From contig DYBN01000045.1 in the NCBI GenBank assembly GCA_019418605.1, positions 1 through 64,000 of the forward strand: a DNA stretch of 64,000 nt. The letters run 5' to 3'. The notes beneath the pieces were generated by a model. That model made no database searches, was not told where the DNA came from, and worked only from the letters and a program-made list of their open reading frames with translations. Positions 27,493 through 36,005 of the stretch are shown here, piece after piece; positions within the stretch are counted from its first letter, which is position 1; every line of letters starts with the position of its first letter. Source of the stretch: Sutterella sp. (GTDB taxonomy: Bacteria; Pseudomonadota; Gammaproteobacteria; Burkholderiales; Burkholderiaceae_F). Both the position numbers and the translations under genes were made by a program.

Positions 27493-27771
27493 ATGACAAG
27501 CACCTCTGCAGAGTCCAATGCGATCGTCCCCGACGCCGGGGGCGATCTGCGCGGCCTTGTGTGCCCCATGCCCGTGCTGCGGCTTAAAAAACTTCTTGCC
27601 GCTGCGGCTCCTCTCTCCGAGGTGTGCGTGGTAACGGACGACCCGCACGCCCCGGAAGACATCCGCACCTTTGCGCGGCAAAGCGGGCATGAGGTGATTT
27701 CGCAGTCCGAGATTTCCCCGGGCGTGACGCTAAGCTGCTTAAGGCGCCGCGGTGAGAACCGCGCGAGGTAA
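27493..27771 (+). CDS. TusA/SirA-family sulfur carrier-like protein
   Basis: A 92-residue protein with the TusA fold signature GLVCPMPVLRLKKLL (the Cys of CPMP carries persulfide) and VVTDDPHAPEDIRTFARQSGHEVI. TusA relays sulfur for tRNA thiolation or molybdopterin; paralogues are common, so the exact role is open. It starts 37 bases after alaS and is probably co-transcribed. A strong terminator follows at 27792. Confidence 0.88.
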   Translation: MTSTSAESNAIVPDAGGDLRGLVCPMPVLRLKKLLAAAAPLSEVCVVTDDPHAPEDIRTFARQSGHEVISQSEISPGVTLSCLRRRGENRAR

Positions 27772-27791
27772 CGCCGGGATTCCCGTCCAAA

Positions 27792-27825
27792 AGGTCTGAG
27801 GGCATTGTTTTCTCAGGCCTTTTTC
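27792..27825 (+). terminator. Terminator after alaS-tusA-like
   Basis: AGGTCTGAG (27792-27800) pairs with CTCAGGCCT (27812-27820) with one wobble, followed by TTTTTC. Confidence 0.85.
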
Positions 27826-27860
27826 TTTGGCCGTTGAATACTCTGCCAAGGACTTTTGTC

Positions 27861-29687
27861 ATGCCGGGAAAGACAGATTCGGACATGGCGGTGCCCGACA
27901 TCTCCGAGATCGAGGGCCTTCCGCCGGAGATCAAGCAGGACCCGAAGTCCAAGGTTGTTGTCTTAGGCAGGCAAATCCGCATCGGCAAGTACGTCCGCGC
28001 GCCCAACGGGCGGACGCATCTTGTTGCCCAAGGCTACGTCGTTGACGGCCGCTACTACACCATCATCGACTACAAGACCAAGTTCGACCGCTTCGGCAAT
28101 CCGCGTCCCGTTTACCAGGAAACGGGTCCGGCCCGGCGCCGCGCGCGCAAGCCCAAGCCAGGCGAAGACGAGCCGCAGCTGCCGCTTGAGCTCCCCGAGC
28201 CCTCGCCCGAGGCCCAAGAGGCCTGCGCGCAAGAAGAGCCGCAGCAGCCGGCGGCCGCTGCGCACAAAAGGCGCGGCAGAGCGCCGCACCCTGTCAAGGG
28301 CGCAAAGCCCGAACCCGGTGTTTCGTATCAATTCAAAAAGCGCGCCGACGGCAGGTTCACGGTGGTCAAGATTTGGAGCGCCTACGATCCGGTCCTCAAA
28401 AACAACAGCGCCTACAAAAACAAGACGCTCGGGATCACCGACGTCGCCTATGACATCACGCATCTTGAGGCCACGCCCCGGATGCGGGCGGCGCAAAAGC
28501 GCACGGCAGGCCTCGTGCGGCATTCGTCCGAGCGAGCCGCGCCCGCAAGGCGCGAGCGGCAGGCTGCTTCGCTTTATGCCGAACTCAAGTACCCGTTTTC
28601 CATCGCGGCGCTTGTGATCATTGCCGCCCTCATGAGCGGGGCCAAAACGAGCCGGGGAATCGCTTCGTTTTGGTCTCTGCACCGAGACGGTTGGCTCAAA
28701 GTCTTTCCGGACTTTCCCGCCTGTGATCTCCCGCCCGAGGTCGTCGGGAAAATCGTGGAGCGAGCCGGGCTTGAAAGCGACAACGAGGTTCTGCGGGAAT
28801 TCCTCCGCACGAACATTGGGCAGCGCCTGGCGGAGCTGCAGGCGCCTCTGACAAACGGTGACAAACCGCTGATCGAAGCGCTCAGCCTCTGCGACTCGCC
28901 CCTTGGCATCGTGCTCTCGCTCGATCCTGTCGGTGCGGGGACAAACGACATTTCCCGGTTCCTCTCGGTCGTCATGAGCATGAATCTCTACGGCTGCATC
29001 GTGACGTGCGGCGCGCTCAACATGACAAAGAACGCCTGCGCGGCGATCCGCGCGGCCGGGGGCGACTATTGCCTTGCCGTTTGCGGAGATCACGACTTGA
29101 ACGAACGAGACATCGAGGCGATCTTTCGCGCCGAGCCTGATGCCAGCGCGCAGTTGAAGGTCTTTGAAGGGGACTACGCACGAGGAAACGCCCGCATGGA
29201 GCACCGCCTTGTGAGGTTGCTTCCCGCCCGCCGCATCAATTCAAACTTGCGAGAGCGCTGGCCGGGACTTGAAGACGGCAGCGGCTGCCTCGTTGAGGCG
29301 ACGGCCTGGCGGGAGCCAGGGCAGCGCGTCACGCGCTTTTTTGTTTCGACGCTTGATTACTTTGCCGATGATGCGGCGAAGGCGCATGCGCACCTCCTGC
29401 AAAGCCGCGAGGGCCTCGAGCAGCCGTTTTGGGGCCTAGACGTCGTCTTTGGGCAAAGCCACTGGCACTGCCAGTCCGGGCCGCTGGCAAAGGGCTGTGC
29501 GGCGCTCGATCGAGTCGCCTGCTTTCTCCTGCGCGAACTCAAGGCTTTGGGCTGCAGCGAGGGGCTGTCCGGGCAGATGCTCACGGGGCCTGCGCTGCAA
29601 CGCCTTTGTTCGGCGCCTGAGAAAATCATGCCGGCACTTTGCCGGGTGTTTTCAAAGAGCGCAGTACAGGGACAAGAGCGGGCTTAA
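27861..29687 (+). CDS. ISAs1-like transposase-derived protein with N-terminal extension
   Basis: A 608-residue protein. Residues 1-240 are unlike known transposase parts: a conserved-looking block VVVLGRQIRIGKYVRAPNGR, a Pro/Glu/Ala-rich linker, and a second block YQFKKRADGRFTVVKIW. From about residue 245 it follows the ISAs1 (H-repeat) pattern: YPFSIAALVIIAALMSGAKT (N-terminal associated domain), TNDISRFLSVVMSMNLYGCIVTCGALN, GGDYCLAVCGDHDLN, HRLVRLLP, RFFVSTLDYFADDA, and LEQPFWGLDVVF. Family catalytic marks are altered: VTxDA is VTCGA and KGNQ is CGDH; DGK is not clear. AAGGA precedes the ATG. It may be a dead transposase or one kept for a host role. No terminal repeats were recognised. Confidence 0.65.
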   Translation: MPGKTDSDMAVPDISEIEGLPPEIKQDPKSKVVVLGRQIRIGKYVRAPNGRTHLVAQGYVVDGRYYTIIDYKTKFDRFGNPRPVYQETGPARRRARKPKPGEDEPQLPLELPEPSPEAQEACAQEEPQQPAAAAHKRRGRAPHPVKGAKPEPGVSYQFKKRADGRFTVVKIWSAYDPVLKNNSAYKNKTLGITDVAYDITHLEATPRMRAAQKRTAGLVRHSSERAAPARRERQAASLYAELKYPFSIAALVIIAALMSGAKTSRGIASFWSLHRDGWLKVFPDFPACDLPPEVVGKIVERAGLESDNEVLREFLRTNIGQRLAELQAPLTNGDKPLIEALSLCDSPLGIVLSLDPVGAGTNDISRFLSVVMSMNLYGCIVTCGALNMTKNACAAIRAAGGDYCLAVCGDHDLNERDIEAIFRAEPDASAQLKVFEGDYARGNARMEHRLVRLLPARRINSNLRERWPGLEDGSGCLVEATAWREPGQRVTRFFVSTLDYFADDAAKAHAHLLQSREGLEQPFWGLDVVFGQSHWHCQSGPLAKGCAALDRVACFLLRELKALGCSEGLSGQMLTGPALQRLCSAPEKIMPALCRVFSKSAVQGQERA

Positions 29688-29751
29688 AGCGGGAAAAGCA
29701 CCGGGACGATGTACCGGCCTTGCCGCTCTTTTGCCGCAGCCGGGGCAAAAA

Positions 29752-30774
29752 CTAGACGTCAAAGCCGTGCGCGAGGTACCAGCGCACGGTCTCAAAGAGC
29801 GCGCTCTCAAAGGCCGCCTGCGGCTTCCAGCCAAGCTCATTTTCAATCTTTGCCGGGTCGCTTGCGTAGCGAAAGTCGTGTCCGGGCCGGTCGGCCACAT
29901 GGCCGATCAATTCTTCATAGCGGTGCCCGGGCCAGGGGGAGAGGGCGTCAAGCGCCCTGCACAAGGCCCGTGCGGTCTCATCGTTGCTTTTTTCGCACCG
30001 AGCGCTCACGACGTAGCGGCCGCCGGCGGGCGCTCTCTCAAAGATTGCCGCCACGGCGCGGCAGTGGTCCGTGACCCAGATCCAGTCGCGCACGTTTTTC
30101 CCGGTTCCGTAAAGCGGAATGGTCTCGCGGGCAAGGCACTTGGCAAGCACGGTGGGAATGAATTTTTCCTTGTGCTGCCAGGGCCCGAAGTTGTTTGAGC
30201 TGTGCGAGATCGTGGCGTTCATCCCGAAGGTTTTGATGTAGGAGAGCACAAGCAGGTCGGCCGAGGCCTTGCTTGCCGCGTAGGGGCTTGTCGGCGCATA
30301 GGGCGAGTCTTCGGTAAAAAGGCGCCAGGGCTCGTTTTCGCCAAGGCTCCCAAAGACCTCGTCGGTTGAGATGTGGTGAAACCGTGCGGTTTGAAGCTCC
30401 CCTTTGCGCGACCAGGCGCGCAGCGCCGCGTCCAAAAGCGCGGCCGTGCCCATGACGTTGGTGCGCACAAAGCGCACGGGGTCGGCAATGGAGTTGTCGA
30501 CGTGGCTTTCGGCTGCAAAGTGAATGACGCCAGAAATTGCGTAGGCATCAAAAAGTTCAGCAAGAAGCGTTGCGTTTCCGATGTCGCCTTCTACGGTCAC
30601 CACGTTGGGCAAGCGCGACTGCGCGGCAAAAGCGGCCGGGTGCGCCGCATAGGTGAGCGCATCGAGATCAACAATGCGCACCTCGGGGCGCGCCTTGGCG
30701 TAGTAGTCAACAAAGTTGGCGCCGATAAAGCCCGCGCCTCCCGTCACCAGAATCGTTTTTTCAAACGCTCCCAC
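29752..30774 (-). CDS. rfbB: dTDP-glucose 4,6-dehydratase
   Basis: A 340-residue short-chain dehydrogenase of dTDP-rhamnose synthesis. NAD site TGGAGFIGANFVDYY, acid-base loop HFAAESHVDNSI, active-site STDEVFGSLG, catalytic YAASKASADLL, and YGPWQHKEKFIPTVL-like GPWQHKEKFIPTVL. GTG at 30774 is chosen because GGAGAGA precedes it and the NAD motif follows at once. It overlaps the rfbD end by 14 bases. It is the last gene of the TRIC-rfbC-rfbD-rfbB operon. Confidence 0.95.
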   Translation of the reverse strand: MGAFEKTILVTGGAGFIGANFVDYYAKARPEVRIVDLDALTYAAHPAAFAAQSRLPNVVTVEGDIGNATLLAELFDAYAISGVIHFAAESHVDNSIADPVRFVRTNVMGTAALLDAALRAWSRKGELQTARFHHISTDEVFGSLGENEPWRLFTEDSPYAPTSPYAASKASADLLVLSYIKTFGMNATISHSSNNFGPWQHKEKFIPTVLAKCLARETIPLYGTGKNVRDWIWVTDHCRAVAAIFERAPAGGRYVVSARCEKSNDETARALCRALDALSPWPGHRYEELIGHVADRPGHDFRYASDPAKIENELGWKPQAAFESALFETVRWYLAHGFDV

Positions 30775-31627
30775 GGGTCTCTCTCCGGGCGGCGGCTTCA
30801 AGAGCGCTTGCAAGCGCCTCTTTCCAGTGGCGCGGCGAAATGCCAAAGCTTTTAAGTTTTTCGAGCGAGAGCACGCTGTAGGCCGGGCGCTGCGCTTTTG
30901 TCGGGTACTCGGCCGAGGAAATGGGAAGCACCCGGCAGGCGCTGTGCATTCCTTCTTTGATTGCCTTGGCAAATTCAAACCACGTCGCCTCTCCGGCGTT
31001 TGTCATGTGAAGCACCTGCATGGGCTCGCGGTGCAGGCCCTTTTCGTAGAGCGATAGAAGCGTTTGCGCGAGATCTTCGGCAAGCGTCGGGGCGCCGCGC
31101 TGGTCGTTGACCACCGAGACGCTCTCGCGGCTTGAAAAGAGCCTTCTCATGGTGTTGAAGAAATTTTTTGTCCCGGCGCGGGGCGAGTACACCCAGGCCG
31201 TGCGCACGATGAGCCCGGGTCCCGCGTTTTCAAGAAGCGCCGTTTCGCCCGCGCGCTTCGTGAGCCCATAGACCGAGGCGGGCCTTGCGGGCGCGTCGGT
31301 CTCGTAGGGCGCTCGGGCCTGGCCGTCAAAGACGTAGTCGGTCGAGACGTGAACCACGGGGAGCTTCGTGCGGGCAAGAAGCCAGGGCGCAAGCGCGTTG
31401 GCCGCATAGGACGCAAGCGGCTCGTCTTCGGCCTTGTCGACTGCGGTATAGGCCGCGCAGTTGATGATGCATTCGCACGAGTGCGCGGCAAACCAGGCGG
31501 CGACGGCCTGGGCGTTCGTGATGTCAAGCTCGCGGCGCGAGAGCGCGGCGCAGGCGATGCCGCGCTCTTGGCAGGCCTCGGCAAGCGCAAGGCCCAGCTG
31601 TCCGGCGGCTCCGGTGATGGCAATCAT
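30761..31627 (-). CDS. rfbD: dTDP-4-dehydrorhamnose reductase
   Basis: A 288-residue SDR enzyme making dTDP-L-rhamnose. N-terminal ITGAAGQLGLALAEA binds NADPH, with INCAAYTAVDKAE, HVSTDYVFDG and catalytic YGLTKRAGE all clear. It follows rfbC (75 bases) and overlaps rfbB. Confidence 0.95.
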   Translation of the reverse strand: MIAITGAAGQLGLALAEACQERGIACAALSRRELDITNAQAVAAWFAAHSCECIINCAAYTAVDKAEDEPLASYAANALAPWLLARTKLPVVHVSTDYVFDGQARAPYETDAPARPASVYGLTKRAGETALLENAGPGLIVRTAWVYSPRAGTKNFFNTMRRLFSSRESVSVVNDQRGAPTLAEDLAQTLLSLYEKGLHREPMQVLHMTNAGEATWFEFAKAIKEGMHSACRVLPISSAEYPTKAQRPAYSVLSLEKLKSFGISPRHWKEALASALEAAARRETRGSV

Positions 31628-31702
31628 GTGTCTCAGTGCTGGTTTAAACGGAAGTGAGAGGATAGCGCGCCGTTAAAAACGACGTGCGCAAAAACAAAAA
31701 GC

Positions 31703-32290
31703 TCAAAAGACGGGCTGCGCGCAGTAGCTCGCAAAGGACGGGGCGCGTGCGTCTTTTTCCGAGCGCAAAAGCTGCAGTGCGTCCGAAGTTGCAGGCGCTC
31801 GAGCGCCGCGAAGAGCCCCCTCCCAGTCGATGCCAAGGCTGGCGTCAAGCGCGTCGATCGCGCCTTCGGCTTCGGGCGCGTAGAAGGCGCTGCACTTGTA
31901 GGCGACTTTGACGCGCGCGGTGAGCGCGCAAAAGCCGTGCGCAAAGCCCTCCGGAATGTAGAGCATGCGGCGGTTGGCCTCAGCTAGCCGCACGGCGACC
32001 CAGCGCCCGAATGTGGGAGAGCTGCGGCGGATGTCAAGCGCAACGTCCAAGACGTCGCCTTCGAGCACGCGCACGATCTTGGCCTGTGCAAACGGAGGCT
32101 TTTGGTAGTGCAGTCCCCGTACGACGCCCCTGACGGAAACGGACTCGTTGTCCTGCACAAAGCGCGTGGGGATGCCCAAAAGCTCAAGGGTGCGTTCGCT
32201 GAAGGTTTCGCAAAAGGAGCCGCGCGCGTCGCAAAAAAGCTGCGGCTCGAGGATTTTGACGTCGTCAATGGCGGTCGGCGTGCATTTCAT
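31703..32290 (-). CDS. rfbC: dTDP-4-dehydrorhamnose 3,5-epimerase
   Basis: A 195-residue cupin epimerase. Marks are VKILEPQLFCDARGSFCETF, GVVRGLHYQKPPFAQAKIVR (active-site His), SPTFGRWVAV and YIPEGFAHGFCAL. Its ATG overlaps the stop of the preceding TRIC-type gene (ATGA overlap), so the two are translationally coupled. rfbA (glucose-1-P thymidylyltransferase), the first enzyme, is not in the window. Confidence 0.95.
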   Translation of the reverse strand: MKCTPTAIDDVKILEPQLFCDARGSFCETFSERTLELLGIPTRFVQDNESVSVRGVVRGLHYQKPPFAQAKIVRVLEGDVLDVALDIRRSSPTFGRWVAVRLAEANRRMLYIPEGFAHGFCALTARVKVAYKCSAFYAPEAEGAIDALDASLGIDWEGALRGARAPATSDALQLLRSEKDARAPSFASYCAQPVF

Positions 32291-33108
32291 GGCGCATCGC
32301 GGCCGTTTCCGGCCGTGTTTCCGGGACGTTTTGTGCGGCGGGGGCTCTTGCTTGTGCTCATGTTGGCGTTCTTGTCGGCGCTTTTGTCGGTATTGCGCGC
32401 CGGCGTTCGGCGATCAACGGATGCCCTGAAGGAAGAGCCGCGCAATTTTGAAGCCTTTTGAAAGATCTTGTGAAAGACGCCGTAGTAGATGATGTTGAGC
32501 TTGTTGTACCAGCAGAACATGCGCACGCCGATGATGGCGGCGGCCGACACCCACAGAGCCGCCTCGTGGCCCGGCGTACCGGTTGCAGGCCACAGGCTGT
32601 CGAGCGCGATAAAAAGCCAGCAGCCCGCAAAGGCCGCAAGCGCATAGGGCTGGCGATCCGAGAGCACAAGCGGCATGCGGTTGAGAAAGACGTCTCGCAG
32701 CATGCCGCCCATGGCGCCCGTGCACACGCCGAGAATGCTTGAAGACAACGGCGGCAGCCCCGCTTCAAGGCACAGCGCCGTGCCGCTCACGCTAAAAAAA
32801 CCCAGGCCCACGGCGTCAAGCCAGATGAAGACGCTCTTGGCAAACCAGCGCTTAAAGCGGCTGATGACGGCGGGCGCGAGCGCGGCAAGCGCAATCGTCA
32901 TCCAGACGTAGGCCTCGTTTTCAATCCAGTAGTAGGGGCGGTTGTCGATGATGACGTCGCGAAAGATGCCGCCGCCAAAGGCCGTGGTGAAGGCAAGCAC
33001 GAACACGCCCACGGGGTCGACCCTGCGGTGCTGCGCCGACATGATGCCTGCCAGAGCAAAGGCAAAGATGCCGATGAAGTCAGCCAGTGAAGCAAAAGTC
33101 GAGAGCAT
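32287..33108 (-). CDS. TRIC/UPF0126-family membrane protein (YicG-like)
   Basis: A 273-residue membrane protein with two copies of the UPF0126/TRIC repeat: IGIFAFALAGIMSAQ with AFGGGIFRDVIID, and GLGFFSVSGTALCLEAG with GAMGGMLRDVFLNRMP. Prokaryotic TRIC proteins are trimeric monovalent-cation channels; the role of YicG homologues is less clear. A Ser/Arg/Lys-rich cytoplasmic tail of about 55 residues follows. The start is ATG 33108, with a TTG five codons earlier as alternative. It leads the rfbCDB operon, an odd pairing with sugar-nucleotide genes. Confidence 0.85.
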   Translation of the reverse strand: MLSTFASLADFIGIFAFALAGIMSAQHRRVDPVGVFVLAFTTAFGGGIFRDVIIDNRPYYWIENEAYVWMTIALAALAPAVISRFKRWFAKSVFIWLDAVGLGFFSVSGTALCLEAGLPPLSSSILGVCTGAMGGMLRDVFLNRMPLVLSDRQPYALAAFAGCWLFIALDSLWPATGTPGHEAALWVSAAAIIGVRMFCWYNKLNIIYYGVFHKIFQKASKLRGSSFRASVDRRTPARNTDKSADKNANMSTSKSPRRTKRPGNTAGNGRDAP

Positions 33109-33377
33109 GCGCGAAGCGGCCAAAGTCTCTGATCGGCCGCCGCAGCCCGCCGGGCGAAGGCCCGGGGAAGAGCAGCGCGCAGGATCAGAGCGGCCGGGAC
33201 AAAAGAAAACGGGCCGGCAAATGGGCCGGCAAAAAGGCCAGCAAAGAGGGCCGGAAAGAGGTTCGCAAAGAGAAAGACGCGGCGTCGCGCGGGTTTCCCT
33301 TGCAGGTGAAGCCTATTGTGGCACAAGGCTCGTGCCGGAGGATAAGGAAGGCGCCTTGCGTGGAGCGGCCGATTGAG

Positions 33378-33420
33378 AAAAAAAAAGGGGTGACGCAGAC
33401 CAGACGGTCAGGCGTCACCC
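33378..33420 (-). terminator. Strong intrinsic terminator of the candidate sRNA
   Basis: GGGTGACGC (33388-33396) pairs perfectly with GCGTCACCC (33412-33420), and an inner GACC/GGTC helix (33398-33401 with 33406-33409) continues the stem. On the minus strand it is followed, one base on, by nine T residues (33378-33386). Confidence 0.92.
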
Positions 33421-33560
33421 TAAGAGAGACCCCCGAGAAGCACCTCAGTTCACATTCCGCAAATCCTGCAGGAGAAACAGGTGCGGTGCCTTGGCGGGCA
33501 GGCGCCGACCCCAAACAGCGCCCTGACTGAAAGCGGCCCGCCGGCATGTGCTTCTCAGTT
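33378..33560 (-). ncRNA. Candidate Fur-controlled small RNA
   Basis: On the minus strand a promoter (TTGCAA, 17 bases, TATAGT) is followed about 180 bases later by a strong intrinsic terminator. No coding frame stops before that terminator in the one long frame starting at 33547, which argues against a peptide. The predicted 5' region GAGAAGCAC (complement of 33548-33556) is perfectly complementary to GTGCTTCTC near the 3' part (complement of 33435-33443), so the ends can close into a long-range stem. A Fur-box-like site covers the promoter spacer. Alternatively it could be an attenuated leader of the TRIC-rfb operon, whose first gene starts 270 bases downstream. Confidence 0.6.
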
Positions 33561-33566
33561 GGGAGA

Positions 33567-33595
33567 ACTATATATCAAATGAGAATCATTTGCAA
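33567..33595 (-). promoter_or_regulatory. Promoter overlapped by a Fur box
   Basis: Minus-strand -35 TTGCAA (33590-33595) and -10 TATAGT (33567-33572) are 17 bases apart. CAAATGAGAATCATTTG (33576-33592) is a near-perfect palindrome carrying the AATGAnAATCATT core of the Fur consensus (13 of 19 positions by eye). A repressor there would block the promoter. Confidence 0.7.
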
Positions 33596-33770
33596 ATAGC
33601 TCGGTGAAATTTTTCTCTTCTTCCTGTCAAAGCGCCGCACGCCTTGCGCCGAATTTGCCCTCAATTCAAGCGCTTGAAGCGCCTTTTGCGCTTTCGCAGA
33701 GAGGACAAACCCGTTAGAATGCGCGCCTTGTTATTGAAAAGACTCTTCCTTTTTTGGCCGGTACAGCCAC

Positions 33771-34844
33771 ATGTCAGTTGAACTTCACCCTTCCTACCTT
33801 GTCGGACAGCATCTCTCGGACTACGACTTTGACCTTCCGAGCGAGCTGATCGCGCAGTTTCCTCTCAAGGAGAGGACGGCCTCGCGCCTTTTGCACGTCA
33901 CCAAGGACGTGATCGAGGATTTGGTCTTTACCGACGTCAAGCGCCTTCTTCGTCCGGGCGATCTGCTCGTGATGAACAACACCAAGGTGATCAAGGCGCG
34001 CCTGCGCGGCCGCAAGGAGACCGGGGGCGCGGTTGAAGCGATGATCGAGCGCGTCACGGGTGAAAAGACCGCCATGTCGATGCTGCGCGCAAGCAAGACC
34101 CCGAAGGCGGGCTCGCGCCTCTATTTTGAAAGTCCCGCAGGCGAAGTGCACGCCGCCCTCGTCACGGGCCGGCAGGGGGAGTTTTTTCTTCTTGAATTTG
34201 AAGAGCCCGTGCTCGAGGTGCTCGATCGCATCGGACGGGTGCCGCTGCCGCCCTACATCGAGCGCGAGGCCGCCGAAGAAGACGCCGGGCGCTATCAGAC
34301 GGTCTATGCCGAGCACCCGGGCGCCGTGGCCGCTCCGACGGCGGGGCTGCACTTTACGCGCGAGCTTTTGGACGAACTCAAGCAAAATGGGGTTGAAGAG
34401 ACCTTCGTGACGCTGCACGTGGGCGCGGGCACCTTTCAGCCCGTGCGCGAGGAAAACCTCGAAGAGCACGTGATGCACTCCGAGTGGTTTGTCATCCCGC
34501 CCGAGGCGGCCGAGAAAATCAACCGCGCCAAGCGCGAAGGCAGGCGCGTGGTGGCCGTGGGCTCAACGAGCCTGCGCGCCGTTGAAAGCGCTTCGACCGG
34601 TCCTTCGCAAGTGCGCGCGGGAGCGATGGACACGCGGCTATTTATTGCGCCGGGGTATCGCTTCAACATCATCGACGTGATGATCACGAACTTTCACCTG
34701 CCCAAGTCCACGCTCGTGATGCTCGTGTCGGCCATCGTCGGCCGCGAGCGGGTGCTTGAGGCCTACCGCCATGCGGTGGAGCAAAAGTACCGGTTCTTCA
34801 GCTACGGCGACGCGTGCTTTTTTGAGCTGCCGCGCCCCGAATGA
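33771..34844 (+). CDS. queA: S-adenosylmethionine:tRNA ribosyltransferase-isomerase
   Basis: A 357-residue queuosine-pathway enzyme that moves the ribosyl part of SAM onto preQ1 in tRNA. Typical stretches are DYDFDLPSELIAQFP, RPGDLLVMNNTKVIKARL, PLPPYIEREAAEEDAGRYQT, AVAAPTAGLHFT, HVGAGTFQPVR and FHLPKSTLVMLVSA. The length and start match the family. It forms a pair with tgt, 21 bases downstream. Confidence 0.97.
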   Translation: MSVELHPSYLVGQHLSDYDFDLPSELIAQFPLKERTASRLLHVTKDVIEDLVFTDVKRLLRPGDLLVMNNTKVIKARLRGRKETGGAVEAMIERVTGEKTAMSMLRASKTPKAGSRLYFESPAGEVHAALVTGRQGEFFLLEFEEPVLEVLDRIGRVPLPPYIEREAAEEDAGRYQTVYAEHPGAVAAPTAGLHFTRELLDELKQNGVEETFVTLHVGAGTFQPVREENLEEHVMHSEWFVIPPEAAEKINRAKREGRRVVAVGSTSLRAVESASTGPSQVRAGAMDTRLFIAPGYRFNIIDVMITNFHLPKSTLVMLVSAIVGRERVLEAYRHAVEQKYRFFSYGDACFFELPRPE

Positions 34845-34865
34845 TCACCACTGACACGGAGTTTT

Positions 34866-36005
34866 TTGAAAGTGTCCTTGCGTTTTGAAGTATTGAAAAC
34901 CGAAGGGAAGGCGCGCCGCGGCCGCATGGAACTCAATCACGGCGTGGTGCACACGCCCGTCTTCATGCCCGTGGGCACCTACGGGACGGTGAAGGCCATG
35001 TCGCCCGACGAGCTCGAGGCGATGGGAAGCCAAATCATTCTGGGCAACACGTTTCACCTCTGGCTGCGGCCGGGCCTGGACGTGATGCGCGCCCACGGCG
35101 GCCTGCACCGCTTCATGAACTGGCAGCGGCCCATTCTCACCGACTCGGGCGGCTTTCAGGTCTTTAGCCTGGGGCAGCTCAGAAAGATCACCGAAGAGGG
35201 CGTGCGCTTTGCTTCTCCCATCAACGGCGACCGACTCTTTCTGACGCCCGAGGTGTCCATGCAGATTCAGCGCGTGCTCAACTCCGACATCTCGATGGTT
35301 TTTGACGAGTGCACGCCCTACATGATGGGCGATCGGCCGGCCACTGAAAAAGAGGCGGCCGACTCGATGCGGTTGTCTCTAAGGTGGGCGCGCCGCAGCC
35401 GCGACGAATTTGACAGGCTTGAAAACCCCAACGCGCTCTTTGGCATCGTGCAGGGCGGCATGTATGAAAACCTGCGCGAGGAGTCGCTTGCGGGGCTCGT
35501 CGACATCGGCTTTCACGGCTACGCCGTCGGCGGCCTTTCCGTGGGCGAGCCCAAGGAGGAGATGTTTGCGATCATGGATGCGATCGTCGACAAACTCCCC
35601 GCCGACAAGCCCCGCTACCTCATGGGGGTGGGAACGCCCGAAGATTTGGTCGAGGGCGTTGCGCGCGGCATCGACATGTTTGACTGCGTCATGCCCACGC
35701 GCAACGCGCGCAACGGGTGGCTCTTTACCCGCTACGGCGACGTCAAGATCCGCAACGCCAAATACAAAAGCGACCTGCGCCCGATTGATCCCACCTGCAG
35801 CTGCCCGGCCTGCAGAGGCTTTACGCGCGCCTATCTGCACCACCTGCAGAAGGTCAACGAGATCTTGGGCGCGCGTCTAAATTCCATCCACAACCTGCAC
35901 TACTATCTCAACCTCATGAAGGAAATCCGCGAGGCGCTTGAGGCCGGGAACTTTGAGGCGTTCAGACGCAAGTTTCACGAAGACCGTGCCCGCGGGGTCG
36001 ACTAA
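34866..36005 (+). CDS. tgt: Queuine/preQ1 tRNA-ribosyltransferase
   Basis: A 379-residue TIM-barrel enzyme that swaps guanine-34 for preQ1. LTDSGGFQVFSLG holds the general Asp, GIVQGGMYENLREES and YAVGGLSVGEP are substrate loops, and MFDCVMPTRNARNG contains the nucleophile Asp. The zinc site is CSCPACRGFTRAYLHHL plus a downstream His. Start may be TTG 34866 or GTG 34872: GGAG at 34858-34861 fits both loosely. Phage-like DNA begins right after the stop. Confidence 0.96.
   Translation: MKVSLRFEVLKTEGKARRGRMELNHGVVHTPVFMPVGTYGTVKAMSPDELEAMGSQIILGNTFHLWLRPGLDVMRAHGGLHRFMNWQRPILTDSGGFQVFSLGQLRKITEEGVRFASPINGDRLFLTPEVSMQIQRVLNSDISMVFDECTPYMMGDRPATEKEAADSMRLSLRWARRSRDEFDRLENPNALFGIVQGGMYENLREESLAGLVDIGFHGYAVGGLSVGEPKEEMFAIMDAIVDKLPADKPRYLMGVGTPEDLVEGVARGIDMFDCVMPTRNARNGWLFTRYGDVKIRNAKYKSDLRPIDPTCSCPACRGFTRAYLHHLQKVNEILGARLNSIHNLHYYLNLMKEIREALEAGNFEAFRRKFHEDRARGVD

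Larger units (their letters stand above)
33109..33770. other. Intergenic region between TRIC gene and queA
   Basis: 662 bases without a supported protein gene. The right part holds the sRNA candidate and Fur box described separately. A queA promoter is plausible near 33690-33720 (TTTCGC, 17 bases, TAGAAT). The left part (33109-33377) shows nothing specific. Confidence 0.5.

Noticed and set aside
33185..33547. A 120-codon minus-strand frame starting in the sRNA candidate
   Set aside because: It reads straight through a strong intrinsic terminator with nine Ts and has no recognisable protein pattern, so a peptide product is unlikely.
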